A DNA stretch of 42,358 bases, from NCBI GenBank assembly GCA_024695575.1, contig JAILHY010000038.1, positions 1-42,358 on the forward strand. Reading direction: 5' to 3'. The position numbers and the translations under genes are program-made. Each line of letters opens with the position of its first letter. Position 1 is the first letter of the stretch. Under the pieces are notes generated by a model. It made no database searches. It was given only the letters and a program-made list of their open reading frames with translations, and was not told the origin of the DNA. The stretch is from Lachnospiraceae bacterium (GTDB lineage Bacteria > Bacillota > Clostridia > Lachnospirales > Lachnospiraceae). Positions 24,562 to 34,141 of this stretch are shown here, one piece after another.

Positions 24562-27474
24562 TCATTTAAAGAGTTCCAGTAAAGCTTCCGCTTTCTCTCT
24601 TACATTGGGTGTGATACATACCGCATAGTCCTTACCGGTAACATACTGTGCTTCGCACTTAAAGAAACTTAGTGTATCGGTCTCGTCAAGATAGAAGCCG
24701 TTCTTGTATACACCGGGTGTTACAAGATCTATTTCTTCGTTACCGAGAAGTCCCTTTTCTTTACCCACCACAAAGGTGTATACCGTAAGGCCTTTGGTAA
24801 CTATCGCTTCCATTCTGGAATCATCAAACACGTATCTGAAAGCCGTAACCTTCGATAATGTCTTGATCAGTATATATTCCTGCGAAGCATCTCCTGCATA
24901 TTTGCGATAAATAAACTTGTTCTTTCGCGTCAATGCAAGATCCATATAGTCTCTTGCAAGCCTGCCTGCCGGGATGCATCCGTCATCCGAAAGAGCTGAC
25001 ATGGCACATATAACCGAAGCAAGAACCTCGTCGGACCAGGCCGAAGAGTCACCGAACATACTGCTTATCGCGTCAAGAAGGTCATTCTCTGAAAGTTCAC
25101 CGGCCTTGTCAGCAAGACCGCTCTTGCCGCCTGTTCCGCTTCCGGAACCGCTGCCGGAGCCGTCACCCGAGCCATCGCCCGAGCCATCACCGGATCCATC
25201 GCCCGAACCACTGCCGGAGCCACTTCCTGAACCGCTACCCGAACCGCTGCCGGATCCACTTCCCGAACCGCTTCCTGATCCGTCGTCCTTGCCGGAACCG
25301 TCTCCCGAGCTGCTTCCGTTCTTATTTTTTCCGTCACCGGATGCACTGGCTATGGCTTTGTTAAGGTTGTTCATAAGGCTTGCAGACGCGCCGCCCGACG
25401 CTTCAAGCTTTTCTTTTATCTCTTCAAGGGCATCTGCTCCGCCTACACCGGCGATCGCATCTATAAGATTACCTAAGCTGTCTGCCTCTCCGTTATTAAT
25501 CTTGCTTATGGCTTTGTCCTTAAGCTTATCCGTAAGGCCTTCACCCGAATTGCCAAGATCGTTTAATATCTTTGCTTTCTCACCTGCGGAACCTGCATTT
25601 TCAAGATCCTTTGAAAGCTTTTCGATCTCCTTCTCGATCTCCTGATCGGTGGCGGCTATCTCAGCTTCTTTATCCTTGGCTCCCGCAAGGTCGTTGTCGT
25701 CAAGACAAGCCTGCATTTCCTGCTGAAGTTCTTCCTTCTGCTCCTTAAGATCATCAAGTGCGGAATTAAGACTGTCATCTTCAGCTTTTAATTTACTTGC
25801 TTCTTCCTTGAGCCAGACTATATAATCATCGTCCGACTGAGTGGCTCTGGCATTATACTCATCGTTCTTTATGCCTTTCTTCCAGGAGTCGGCAAGATCG
25901 ATCTTTGCATAGCAGTCTTCCACGCCGTCTTCCGGACTCATACGCTTATGTCTTGCAGCCACCACGAACTGAAGATCGCTTCGCTTGGTTTCAAGCTTTG
26001 CTTTCTGAGTATCAAGTATGTTGTCAAGGACAGCTGCGGTCTTACCGTTCCTTACTGCCGCCGAATACTCACCCGAAGCACCGGTGTGAAGGTTATCGGA
26101 ATAAGTTTTCTCGGCTCTCGGTAAAAGAACGGAATTTAATATATTAAGCTCACCCTGCTGGTCTCTGACCACACCGGCTTTGATGTTATCAAGATGCTTG
26201 TAATTAACGGTGTCACCGGATAATCCGGTGGGAGTCGCACTGTCTATTACCTTGTTGGCATATTCGAAAAGTGCGTGATCCATCACGTTATCGGAATCCT
26301 GCAATGCCTTTGAAAGATTCTCACTGTAGCTGGTCTGACAGCTTTCGATACATGATGATATGGCATCCATTATCGATGTGTCGGGGGTGAATACATTTTT
26401 TTCTTCTTCCCCTTCGTCATCATCATCGTCTTCGTGAAACTTAACGTAAGGTTCAAGAACAGTCCACCAGCCGTATCCGCGCCATGCATTTTTGCCGCCT
26501 GCGTAGAAGTCGTGGTTTACTGAGTTCTTAAGTCCCAAGAGCCAGCCGGGAATACCGTTGGCTTCATTCATGGAATAAGGATTTCTGAAATTGCCCTTGG
26601 ATGTATAGTAGGAACCGTTAGCCAGGTTATAAAGTTCATCAAGAGCATTTTGGTCAAGCTGGGAGAGCTTTTCAAAAACTATGATACGTCTTGCTGCATC
26701 GACCTTTCCCATAAGGTCATATACAAGCTCAGCTTCTTCGTCGTTACTTTTATCTTTGTAGTTCCTGTAACACTGATAAAGTCTGTCTAACCTGGAATCC
26801 AGTCTGTTAGTCTCGGAATCCCGAAGGTTCATATCAAAGAAAGCCGAAATGATCTGATAATAGTATACGTCAGCTCTTAATGTACCTTTGTCGTTTGAAT
26901 TTCTGTTATTTAAAAATTCCGCCTGGGTAACAGAATTCTTCTCTTTACTGTAGGTATACTGGTTCTTTAACGATTCCAGTTCGGGAAGATTTCGAAGATC
27001 ATAAGGATCCACCAGGTTAAAGGGATTCTTTTCCGCTCCGTTCCTGACATCTACCAGCTTACCCTTTGAATCTACGTAATACTGTACATAGAGATCAGCA
27101 AGATCCGCTTCATCTACGGGAGTACCTGAAGTCGAGATATCCGCAAGATTGCCGGAATCGGAAAGTGAAAACCAGCTTCCGCCCGCAAGCTCTGACTTGT
27201 AGAAAACCGTATCCTGGCCCGAATCACTTGCACTTTCCATTGCCTGATCGTAGATACTGTCATTTAAACCGTTTAAGTTGATAAGATAAGTACCGATGAA
27301 CAGAACCCTGTTCTCTATCCTGTGACCCCTTGAGTACTCAGCAAAAGTAATAGCCTGACTCGGATCAAATGCGGCATAGGCTTTGTATTCCACAATAAAC
27401 ATGGGCAGCAGCAGGGAAAGAACGAGAACCGGTATCAGTATGAACTTGTAAAAGAATCCGGGGTTTCTTTTCAT
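24562..27474 (-). CDS. membrane-anchored or exported protein with Ser-Gly/Asp-Gly repeat linker
   Basis: The protein has 970 residues and is not recognised. Residues 9-33 form one strongly hydrophobic segment after a basic start, either a signal-anchor or a signal peptide ending near 'YKAYA'. Residues 35-580 are polar with predicted helices and an acidic cluster (about 358-367). Residues 545-700 are coiled coil. Residues 724-781 are a Ser-Gly and Asp-Gly low-complexity spacer. Residues 790-970 form a compact folded domain. The most likely topology is extracytoplasmic, attached to the membrane at the N-terminus. It neighbours the TolC-like gene and the cap gene, so it may link envelope and particle. 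Confidence 0.8.
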   Translation of the reverse strand: MKRNPGFFYKFILIPVLVLSLLLPMFIVEYKAYAAFDPSQAITFAEYSRGHRIENRVLFIGTYLINLNGLNDSIYDQAMESASDSGQDTVFYKSELAGGSWFSLSDSGNLADISTSGTPVDEADLADLYVQYYVDSKGKLVDVRNGAEKNPFNLVDPYDLRNLPELESLKNQYTYSKEKNSVTQAEFLNNRNSNDKGTLRADVYYYQIISAFFDMNLRDSETNRLDSRLDRLYQCYRNYKDKSNDEEAELVYDLMGKVDAARRIIVFEKLSQLDQNALDELYNLANGSYYTSKGNFRNPYSMNEANGIPGWLLGLKNSVNHDFYAGGKNAWRGYGWWTVLEPYVKFHEDDDDDEGEEEKNVFTPDTSIMDAISSCIESCQTSYSENLSKALQDSDNVMDHALFEYANKVIDSATPTGLSGDTVNYKHLDNIKAGVVRDQQGELNILNSVLLPRAEKTYSDNLHTGASGEYSAAVRNGKTAAVLDNILDTQKAKLETKRSDLQFVVAARHKRMSPEDGVEDCYAKIDLADSWKKGIKNDEYNARATQSDDDYIVWLKEEASKLKAEDDSLNSALDDLKEQKEELQQEMQACLDDNDLAGAKDKEAEIAATDQEIEKEIEKLSKDLENAGSAGEKAKILNDLGNSGEGLTDKLKDKAISKINNGEADSLGNLIDAIAGVGGADALEEIKEKLEASGGASASLMNNLNKAIASASGDGKNKNGSSSGDGSGKDDGSGSGSGSGSGSGSGSGSGSGSGSGSGDGSGDGSGDGSGDGSGSGSGSGTGGKSGLADKAGELSENDLLDAISSMFGDSSAWSDEVLASVICAMSALSDDGCIPAGRLARDYMDLALTRKNKFIYRKYAGDASQEYILIKTLSKVTAFRYVFDDSRMEAIVTKGLTVYTFVVGKEKGLLGNEEIDLVTPGVYKNGFYLDETDTLSFFKCEAQYVTGKDYAVCITPNVREKAEALLELFK
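25131..25305 (-). repeat. hexanucleotide-type repeat coding Ser-Gly/Asp-Gly
   Basis: About 29 consecutive Ser-Gly or Asp-Gly dipeptide codon pairs occur here, with central Asp-Gly units and flanking Ser-Gly units. Synonymous codons vary (cct, tcc, gcc and others on the plus strand), so the array is under protein-level selection and is not a fresh slippage product. It still has the potential to change length by recombination. Confidence 0.9.
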
Positions 27475-27477
27475 AGG

Positions 27478-29592
27478 TTAATCTTCCAATTTCCTGACCT
27501 TTCTGGTCGCTGTATCAAATCTGCAGGCATAAAGCTCTGTTTTTTCTTCGTCATAAACACGGATGATAAGATCATCAAGTCCTTCTTCCACCAGGGCAAG
27601 ATGTACGAAACTCTGTCCGTTTTCGATAAGATCATCGCCTTCATCGGGATCACCGGATATGACTATGCCTTCGCCGTATTCCACTCTGTAAAACTTGACT
27701 TCTTCATCTTCGGTAATATTAACGGTGATCTTGGTGGATCCCATTGCTTCATTGGATTCGGTTGAATACTCACCAAGGTCATCCTCCGAAGTCTTAACGA
27801 TGCTTCGACCCGATACTATAGGTAACGGTCCTTCGACAACGGAAGGATCTATGGTCACATCATCAATAAATTCATCTCCGTTATATAGTCTTATGAAACA
27901 GTCATTTGCTACGGTCTTTGACAGACATACATGCTTCAGATACTTGTCTGCCGAAGTCCTTTCACCTATCTGTTCGTTATCGCACCAAAGTTCGAAATCC
28001 GTGACCTCTATGCCCATATAATCAGGTATATAGATGTTGATCTCGAAGGCCTCCTGCTGGACTATGTGCTTGATAAAGTACATGGCGCCTTCTTCGGTTT
28101 CTTTTTCCACATGACTGGTGCCGCCTTCTCCCGCAGAAAGGCTGGGATCCGTGCCTGCAAAATATTTGCTGATGGCACCGCAGGTAAGTCTGTCAAAGGA
28201 GTAAAGTGTCTCGGAATAAAGCTTAAGTGTATCAAGGAAGTCGTTCTGAAGGGACTCGTAATCGGATACTTCGGAATCGTATTCTTCAAAGGATACAAGA
28301 CCCACCATGTTGAGGACTTTATCGATCTTAAGCTGGGCATCTGCCCTCTCGATATCGTTCATGGCCGTAAGATACGAGTTTCTGATGGAAACGTAATTTT
28401 CAAAGGTATCTTTGACCTGCTGAATAAGTTCTTCTTCCGTCTGCAGCCTTATGGAATGCTTTTCACTGTAATCAAGAGTAGCTTCGTAGAGGACCTTAGG
28501 TTCATCCTCGACGTATCTTACACCGTCTTTGCCACCCTTAAACCAAAGCTTGGGAACTTTGATAAAGATGATCCTTTTTTTGCCTTCCCAGTAGCTGTCT
28601 ATCTTCTTGAGGAAATTTTCGTAGTCGGTATTGAAAGCTCTCTGAAGGCTTCCCTTTATCTCGGTACCGGCAAGAGCCTGAGTAACGTAACCCGAGATCA
28701 TGTTGATATCACCGCCAAACTGATTGGCCATCAGGTTGTAGTTTGTCTGAAGCGATACCCTTGAAGCAGTCTCATTAAGACAGGCTTCGTAATACTGCTG
28801 GTCATTATCAAGAGTATATTTGATGAGGGCATCCAGTATCGTTCTGGGAACCGCAGCCTCTATAAAAGGCTTTTCAAAGGACGTCTTGGTGGATACGTCT
28901 TTGTTTATCTTCTTTGAAAACTTTTCAAGGGTCGAATTGAGATTACGTCTGTCTGCCGCTATGGTATTCTCTGCAGCTTCGATCTTGCTTTCCATCGAAT
29001 CGATATCAGCCTGTGTTGCCTGATTGTAAAGAAGTCTTGCTTTGTTCTTGGTAAGGGCATCCTGATAGGAAGCAAGTCTTGTCTCTTCAAAAGCTATCTT
29101 CTTTTCCAGAAAAACTATCTCAACATAAAGGTTGTTGATCTCTTCGTTGATGCCAAGTACCGTGTCGTTAAGTTTGTGCCTAAGTGTATCGATCTCGTAC
29201 TGAATGGAGATGGGCTTATACTGAAATTCGTATGCCTCGGCTTCGCTTGGCTTGGTTGGGAACTGGAAGTTTAAAAGAGGTGACCAGCGAAGTGTGGACA
29301 TATTCTTCTGTTTAAGTTTGATCTTCTTACGAGCGCTGTCTAACTCTGCTTTCTTGGTAGCTATCTGCAGCTCGATGGTTAGATATGCAGTACTTTCTTC
29401 CACTGCAAGGGCTTTGGCCGTCTTCATTGTAAGAGACGATAGACCTGCCTTGCTTGTATCGGGAAGGTAATTGTCTGCTCCGGCTGCATCGGCTGTTACA
29501 AGATTGCCCGAGTCGAAAAAGAAACCTGTCGCAATCATAACAGTAAGCAAAATACCCGCTATTCTTTTAAGGATAAGACGGGCCTTTGTCAT
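27478..29592 (-). CDS. exported TolC/outer-membrane-efflux-like coiled-coil protein
   Basis: The protein has 704 residues. A clear signal peptide (residues 1-38, basic start, hydrophobic core, 'TADAAGA' end) is followed by two long helical hairpin-like regions (about 55-265 and 290-470). 'MKTAKALAVEESTAYLTIELQIATKKAELDSARKKI' and later 'TFENYVSIRNSYLTAMNDIERADAQLKIDKVLNMVGLVSFEEYDS' resemble the helical barrel repeats of TolC-family proteins. The last ~190 residues hold small beta domains. TolC-like proteins span the periplasm and outer membrane in diderms. In a monoderm it would have to act at or through the cell wall. TGATG coupling joins it to the MORN gene. Confidence 0.72.
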   Translation of the reverse strand: MTKARLILKRIAGILLTVMIATGFFFDSGNLVTADAAGADNYLPDTSKAGLSSLTMKTAKALAVEESTAYLTIELQIATKKAELDSARKKIKLKQKNMSTLRWSPLLNFQFPTKPSEAEAYEFQYKPISIQYEIDTLRHKLNDTVLGINEEINNLYVEIVFLEKKIAFEETRLASYQDALTKNKARLLYNQATQADIDSMESKIEAAENTIAADRRNLNSTLEKFSKKINKDVSTKTSFEKPFIEAAVPRTILDALIKYTLDNDQQYYEACLNETASRVSLQTNYNLMANQFGGDINMISGYVTQALAGTEIKGSLQRAFNTDYENFLKKIDSYWEGKKRIIFIKVPKLWFKGGKDGVRYVEDEPKVLYEATLDYSEKHSIRLQTEEELIQQVKDTFENYVSIRNSYLTAMNDIERADAQLKIDKVLNMVGLVSFEEYDSEVSDYESLQNDFLDTLKLYSETLYSFDRLTCGAISKYFAGTDPSLSAGEGGTSHVEKETEEGAMYFIKHIVQQEAFEINIYIPDYMGIEVTDFELWCDNEQIGERTSADKYLKHVCLSKTVANDCFIRLYNGDEFIDDVTIDPSVVEGPLPIVSGRSIVKTSEDDLGEYSTESNEAMGSTKITVNITEDEEVKFYRVEYGEGIVISGDPDEGDDLIENGQSFVHLALVEEGLDDLIIRVYDEEKTELYACRFDTATRKVRKLED

Positions 29593-30833
29593 CAGCCTTC
29601 CTCCTCAATACCTTTTATGCTGTAAAACAGGAATCTGTCGTTTCTGTCTTCCGAATAGAATGTGTAAATAAGATCTCCGCACTTAAAGGATGTAAGATAA
29701 ATAACATAATCTTCGTCATATGAAGCGATCTGCGTAAGATCCGTGAAAGGGGTTGCTTCCTTCATGGAAACCGGGCCCGCAAATACAGGGCGCGTTTCAT
29801 TCATCAGGTTGATGATGACTGCTTCCGAAAGAATCGCATCGGAATTTCCTTCATACAAAGGGGCTCCGAAAATATCTTTCACTGCAGAAATGGTGTTAAC
29901 CTTTACCTGCCCGATATTAAGAGCATCCGCGATCACATATATGCCGTTAACGATAACATCGCTTTCAAGACTGTCAGGATCAGGATCTCCATAGTAAATC
30001 GCGTTAATATCTTTCATATATACGCAGTATTCGTCGTCATGGTTCCAAATGCGGCGTGGGCCGGTATACATCTGGCCTGCCTCTTCGGCTGTCTTGCCGA
30101 CAAATGCCGAATACACCAGTTCGTCGTTCGAGAACAGTCCTGTGAAGATCACTTTGCCGTTCTCCGCACAAAGCTTGCCGTCTCCGTTCTTTAGACCCCT
30201 GGTGAAGCCCCCGTCATAGTAAAGGCTTCCGTTCTCCCGATAAAGCTTTCCTTCACCATCGTAGAGATTATCATGAAAAGTACCTTCGTAGGTAAGAACT
30301 CCGCTTGGGTAAAAGGCCTGTCCCGTTCCTTCAAACTTGTTCTTTTCGAAGTTGCCGCGGTAAACGGTATAACCTGCAGGCGCAAACAATGTACCCTCGC
30401 CGTTTACATACCCCTTCGAAACATTGCCTTCATATGCAAGATATCCGCTCTTTCCAAGGATACGTACCTTGTCCTTGGCCATACGAAGCTGTACCGAATT
30501 GTATTTGTACGTTCTGATATTGTCTTTGGCACCAAAACCCACAAACGCGCTTCGAACGGAAAAGATATACCATATGCTCAGCACGCCGAGGATGATCACC
30601 GCTGCATAGGCGAGTCTCTTGCTGACAAGCCACCCGAATATCCCGTAATAGTCTTTCTGACTCTTGGGCCGGACATCAAGGAGCTTGATAAAGAACTGCC
30701 TGATGCGGATGATAACCTGCGACTTTATGTAATTCCAGCTGGTCCAGAGCTTGATCTTCGCTACGATGCTTGTGAACTTCGATTTGATCGAAGACAGCAG
30801 GACAGTTAACAGATTACCTCCGTTCAAAACCAA
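29592..30833 (-). CDS. membrane protein with MORN repeats
   Basis: The protein has about 413 residues. The start is non-ATG: TTG at 30833, or the TTG two codons later, which is better spaced from AGGAG. A basic amphipathic N-terminus leads into one transmembrane helix (about 73-93). MORN repeats run from about residue 131 to 240 ('YEGNVSKGYVNGEGTLFAPAG', 'YRGNFEKNKFEGTGQAFYPSG', 'YEGTFHDNLYDGEGKLYRENG' and two weaker units). MORN repeats bind lipids or proteins and often scaffold membrane assemblies. The C-terminal 170 residues are unrecognised and beta-rich. Confidence 0.85.
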   Translation of the reverse strand: MVLNGGNLLTVLLSSIKSKFTSIVAKIKLWTSWNYIKSQVIIRIRQFFIKLLDVRPKSQKDYYGIFGWLVSKRLAYAAVIILGVLSIWYIFSVRSAFVGFGAKDNIRTYKYNSVQLRMAKDKVRILGKSGYLAYEGNVSKGYVNGEGTLFAPAGYTVYRGNFEKNKFEGTGQAFYPSGVLTYEGTFHDNLYDGEGKLYRENGSLYYDGGFTRGLKNGDGKLCAENGKVIFTGLFSNDELVYSAFVGKTAEEAGQMYTGPRRIWNHDDEYCVYMKDINAIYYGDPDPDSLESDVIVNGIYVIADALNIGQVKVNTISAVKDIFGAPLYEGNSDAILSEAVIINLMNETRPVFAGPVSMKEATPFTDLTQIASYDEDYVIYLTSFKCGDLIYTFYSEDRNDRFLFYSIKGIEEEG

Positions 30834-30848
30834 TCGCTCCTTTCGGTA

Positions 30849-33284
30849 TTATCGGTCGGTGTGTATAGCACCGGGTTTCTCGCCGATCTTAGGCGGAGTA
30901 TCTAAGAGCCTCTCGCTTTCAAACAAATACCAGCGGATAAGTTCATCCGAAGGATTAACCTTTAAAAGCTCCGAGAACGAATTACGTGCCATGTAATAAT
31001 CGCTTTGATAGAAAAGCTTGATTGCTTCTTCGAACTTGTTCCTGGAAATAAGCTTAATCTCGCGCTCTTTCTTGGGACATCCGTCAAGAAGTTCGTACAG
31101 CTTAACTTCCCGTCCGGAATCATCCATTTCAATAAAACCTATATATCGATAATCATAACGTCCGATCTCACGTTCCTTGATGTCTTCCGTCACAACGATC
31201 GAAATATTCATTTTCTCGATCCATTCGGACAATCTGTGGAGCTGTGAAAGTCCTCTTGAAAGAAGAAATGCTTTACTCTGATCTTCGTTACCGGTTACGC
31301 CGTAGATGAAGCTGTCACGATGAAGAAGGATCGAAGGTGCTTTGTATTCGCCACGGCTTTCACGACAGTCTCTTATATAATCGATGGCAAATTCTTCTGT
31401 CGTAGTCACTTCATCGGTAAAGAGCACATCCAGTGAAGCAAGCCCTTCACGCTCGGAAACCAGAACTCCTTCTTCTTCGGAGTGAGTCTTAAAGAAATCC
31501 AAAAGTCCGTTCAAATGACTTACACGATCCTCGATTCCGGTATATGCATCGTTTGTAATTATGGAAAGGGTTCCGAAAAGTGAAGCTCTGTCGCCGCTTT
31601 CCACGTCCATTATGGAGTCCCTGCCAAGGATCTTTTCTATATTCTTGGGGGCAAATCTGTAATAAGCTTCATAACGCTTGTAGCTTGAATAATTGATCTT
31701 TTCGATCTTCTTCTCTATCTCACGGAGACTGTTCCACATATCCGTAAAATCAGTTCCCACGGGATTAGTGGGTTTAAGATACGGTGACTTTCCGTTTATG
31801 GCAACCTCGCCCAGTGCTCTGTCAAAGGATCTGAGATCTCTGGAAGTAAGCCACATTACAAAGATCGTAACCGCACTGGCTATGGTAAACAGTATTATGA
31901 GATCCCTGATCATGCGGTAGATGCCGGATTTATCGGAGCCTGCGGTACCAACATCAAATACAGCAACCAGTCTGTAGGGCGAAACATCCGACATGGATAT
32001 CGCCACTGCTTCAAATGAATGACCCGGAACATCCAATGCGTACGCATCGGTAGGATTCTTGTAACCCATCACCTCCCAGATTTTCGAATCGCCATATACA
32101 TCGGAAGCATATATGTTATTGCGGCCGTCTGCGCTGCATATGATCTTGCAGTTAACTGTATTGACCGCAAATGTATCATAGATTACGCTCGAGTCGTATT
32201 CACGGCTTACAAATCTGTTGATACTGCGCTGGAGCTTGCGGTAATCCGCACTTGCATACCATTCAGGCCCTTCCTTTGTAAAGGTAATATTTTCGACTTC
32301 GCCCGCAAGCACCCTTAAGGAATTCACCGAATACTGCTCCCTTGCACTTGCAATGTAACGAGTCTGATCCTGCCTGTAAGCAAGAAAGATAACGATCATT
32401 ATCCCCAGCAATACTACTTCCAATGCCACGCCGGAATAAAACATCTTGGTATGGCCCCTGAACAGGATTATGAGCATTATCGTGATGATAAGAAGGATAA
32501 ATGTTCCCGCAGTCCAATAAATAGCTATTTTACTGGAAAGCGTAACCTTCTGTGAAAAAGTAAGCCTGATATTTGCAAGGACTGATCTTAATTCCTTGTC
32601 CTCCGCAAAAACCCCTTCGGCTTCGTCCGCATCGGTACGTAAAAGAAGTTTTCCGTCCCTGAATGCTGCTTCCGCTATAAAGCGATTGGTGCCTGCCTGT
32701 TCAAGAAATACACTGTCGGCAACCACAACCGGTTCCTCGACTTCCTCTTCGGAATCCTCACTGTGAGAATCCTTGTAAAGCTGTTCAAGTTCTTCAAGTG
32801 ATATGGAATAGACCTCGGCGAAACTTGCGTCTACCGAAACCGCCGTTATCACCACTCTCCCGCCGACTACGGAAAGGTCTGTTGCTTTCTCGCCGGCGTG
32901 GATTTCAAATGGAACCGTATAATCAAGTGGTTCCAGTTCCGTAGTAAAGGACTTAAGCCTGTAAGATCTGATAACACCGGTTTCATCGCGTCTCTGGGTT
33001 TCGTTTAAAAGGACGTAAACTTTGCCGTCACAGATGCAGATGTCGGAAGCAGAAACATTGGCGTCGGCAAAAATCGAACTCACCGTACCGTTAGCGTCAA
33101 GCAAAAACAGCCTGATCCCTCCGTTGCCGGAATCAAGGTAATAGTAACCATCACCTGCGGTGACGCCAGTCCCGAAGGTGTTATAAGACGGTGCGCTCGT
33201 TCCCTTTTCGATCACAAAAGGGAAGAGGCAGGCCGAAATCAGTAAAACCAATAAGCTGATAATAACTGCCGATCGTTTAAACAT
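30849..33284 (-). CDS. four-helix membrane sensor with degenerate class III adenylate cyclase-like domain
   Basis: The protein has 811 residues. An N-terminal helix (8-25) precedes an extracytoplasmic beta-propeller-like region. Two more helices follow (about 253-276 and 280-303), then a Cache-like outer domain, a fourth helix (about 460-480) and a cytoplasmic segment. From about residue 541 'RFAPKNIEKILGRDSIMDVESGDRA' is the lead-in of class III cyclases. The following strand reads 'TLSIITNDAYT' where active enzymes have a metal-binding Asp ('VLFADIRGFT'), so catalysis is unlikely. The C-terminal 'YRYIGFIEMDDSGREVKLYELLDG' plus a TPR-like tail is also cyclase-like. It probably senses an outside signal and relays it without making cAMP. 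Confidence 0.8.
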   Translation of the reverse strand: MFKRSAVIISLLVLLISACLFPFVIEKGTSAPSYNTFGTGVTAGDGYYYLDSGNGGIRLFLLDANGTVSSIFADANVSASDICICDGKVYVLLNETQRRDETGVIRSYRLKSFTTELEPLDYTVPFEIHAGEKATDLSVVGGRVVITAVSVDASFAEVYSISLEELEQLYKDSHSEDSEEEVEEPVVVADSVFLEQAGTNRFIAEAAFRDGKLLLRTDADEAEGVFAEDKELRSVLANIRLTFSQKVTLSSKIAIYWTAGTFILLIITIMLIILFRGHTKMFYSGVALEVVLLGIMIVIFLAYRQDQTRYIASAREQYSVNSLRVLAGEVENITFTKEGPEWYASADYRKLQRSINRFVSREYDSSVIYDTFAVNTVNCKIICSADGRNNIYASDVYGDSKIWEVMGYKNPTDAYALDVPGHSFEAVAISMSDVSPYRLVAVFDVGTAGSDKSGIYRMIRDLIILFTIASAVTIFVMWLTSRDLRSFDRALGEVAINGKSPYLKPTNPVGTDFTDMWNSLREIEKKIEKINYSSYKRYEAYYRFAPKNIEKILGRDSIMDVESGDRASLFGTLSIITNDAYTGIEDRVSHLNGLLDFFKTHSEEEGVLVSEREGLASLDVLFTDEVTTTEEFAIDYIRDCRESRGEYKAPSILLHRDSFIYGVTGNEDQSKAFLLSRGLSQLHRLSEWIEKMNISIVVTEDIKEREIGRYDYRYIGFIEMDDSGREVKLYELLDGCPKKEREIKLISRNKFEEAIKLFYQSDYYMARNSFSELLKVNPSDELIRWYLFESERLLDTPPKIGEKPGAIHTDR

Positions 33285-33298
33285 CGGATACCTCTGAT

Positions 33299-34141
33299 TT
33301 ATTGCAGAAGGGACTCCGTCCCAATCCGCTTAAAATTATTTATAAAGAACCGAAGCCACGGTACATCTCCGAACACTGCACTGCTGACCAACATAGCCAG
33401 TGCCACTATCGCAAGTATAAGACTGATCCAGAACAGGAATCCGAACAGTCTGTCTTTATTTATCTCAAACCAGAATCTGATCTGTGATAGAAGACCGGGC
33501 TTGCGTCCCGGTGTCGCAGCTATCCTGATATCTCGATACAGTTCGGTGAACTTCGAGTAGCTGCGGCTATTGATTTTCTTTTGCAAAAGAAGGTAACTGT
33601 CAGCCTTAAGGCTTGCCTTGCTCTCCAGGATCTCCATAAGGATCGCCGCACAAAGGACAACGCAATCCTTTTCTTTGGTCTCAGGATTCAGCCTGTCTAA
33701 CTTCACTCCGTAGCTTAAATAGACCGAATCATCTTTGTTTAGATTTAAGAGTCCCTGTTCAAGAACAAGTGAAAGGACCGCCCACGGAAGTCCGGATGTC
33801 ATGCAGGAAAGGATCACGTTGATGCAGATATCCTCGCATCGTTCAAGGGTCAGCGAATCGCCCATGTAGAATTCGTCAAGGCGTCTCTCCTTGCGATAAG
33901 GAAAAACAAAAATGTGATCATTCTCGGATACAAAACTGTCAACCAGTACCGTATCGGCCGTTCCCTGCTTTTCAAACAGCGATATGAGCGTCCTAACCAC
34001 TTCGTGATCCGAGATGCAGAATACGGTATAAAGAACATTGCCGTCTACGTTCAGATCCCTGCAGATCAGGCACCTGCCTACGGGTGACAGATGAACTACT
34101 CCGACCTCCTCAAGCTTAAGCTTTGAAGATTCATAGATCAT
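33299..34141 (-). CDS. C-terminally anchored membrane protein, possible pseudokinase
   Basis: The protein has 280 residues and starts with an ATGA overlap with the first CIS-operon gene. Residues 1-225 are soluble. The middle ('DSLTLERCEDICINVILSCM ... LEQGLLNLNKDDSVYLSYGVKLDRL') loosely resembles the C-lobe of a protein kinase, with the DFG region replaced, so it would not be active. The resemblance is weak. One transmembrane helix (about 235-258, 'FLFWISLILAIVALAMLVSSAVFG') near the C-terminus anchors the protein, leaving the bulk in the cytoplasm. It could dock the particle at the membrane from inside. Confidence 0.7.
   Translation of the reverse strand: MIYESSKLKLEEVGVVHLSPVGRCLICRDLNVDGNVLYTVFCISDHEVVRTLISLFEKQGTADTVLVDSFVSENDHIFVFPYRKERRLDEFYMGDSLTLERCEDICINVILSCMTSGLPWAVLSLVLEQGLLNLNKDDSVYLSYGVKLDRLNPETKEKDCVVLCAAILMEILESKASLKADSYLLLQKKINSRSYSKFTELYRDIRIAATPGRKPGLLSQIRFWFEINKDRLFGFLFWISLILAIVALAMLVSSAVFGDVPWLRFFINNFKRIGTESLLQ

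Noticed and set aside
24974-25645. plus-strand frame rich in Pro-Glu and Pro-Ser repeats
   Set aside because: It is the complement of the Ser-Gly/Asp-Gly codon repeat, so the apparent repeat protein is an artefact.
27931-28764. 277-codon plus-strand open frame
   Set aside because: It is antisense to the TolC-like gene. The length comes from codon bias of the true frame, and no motif or start signal supports it.
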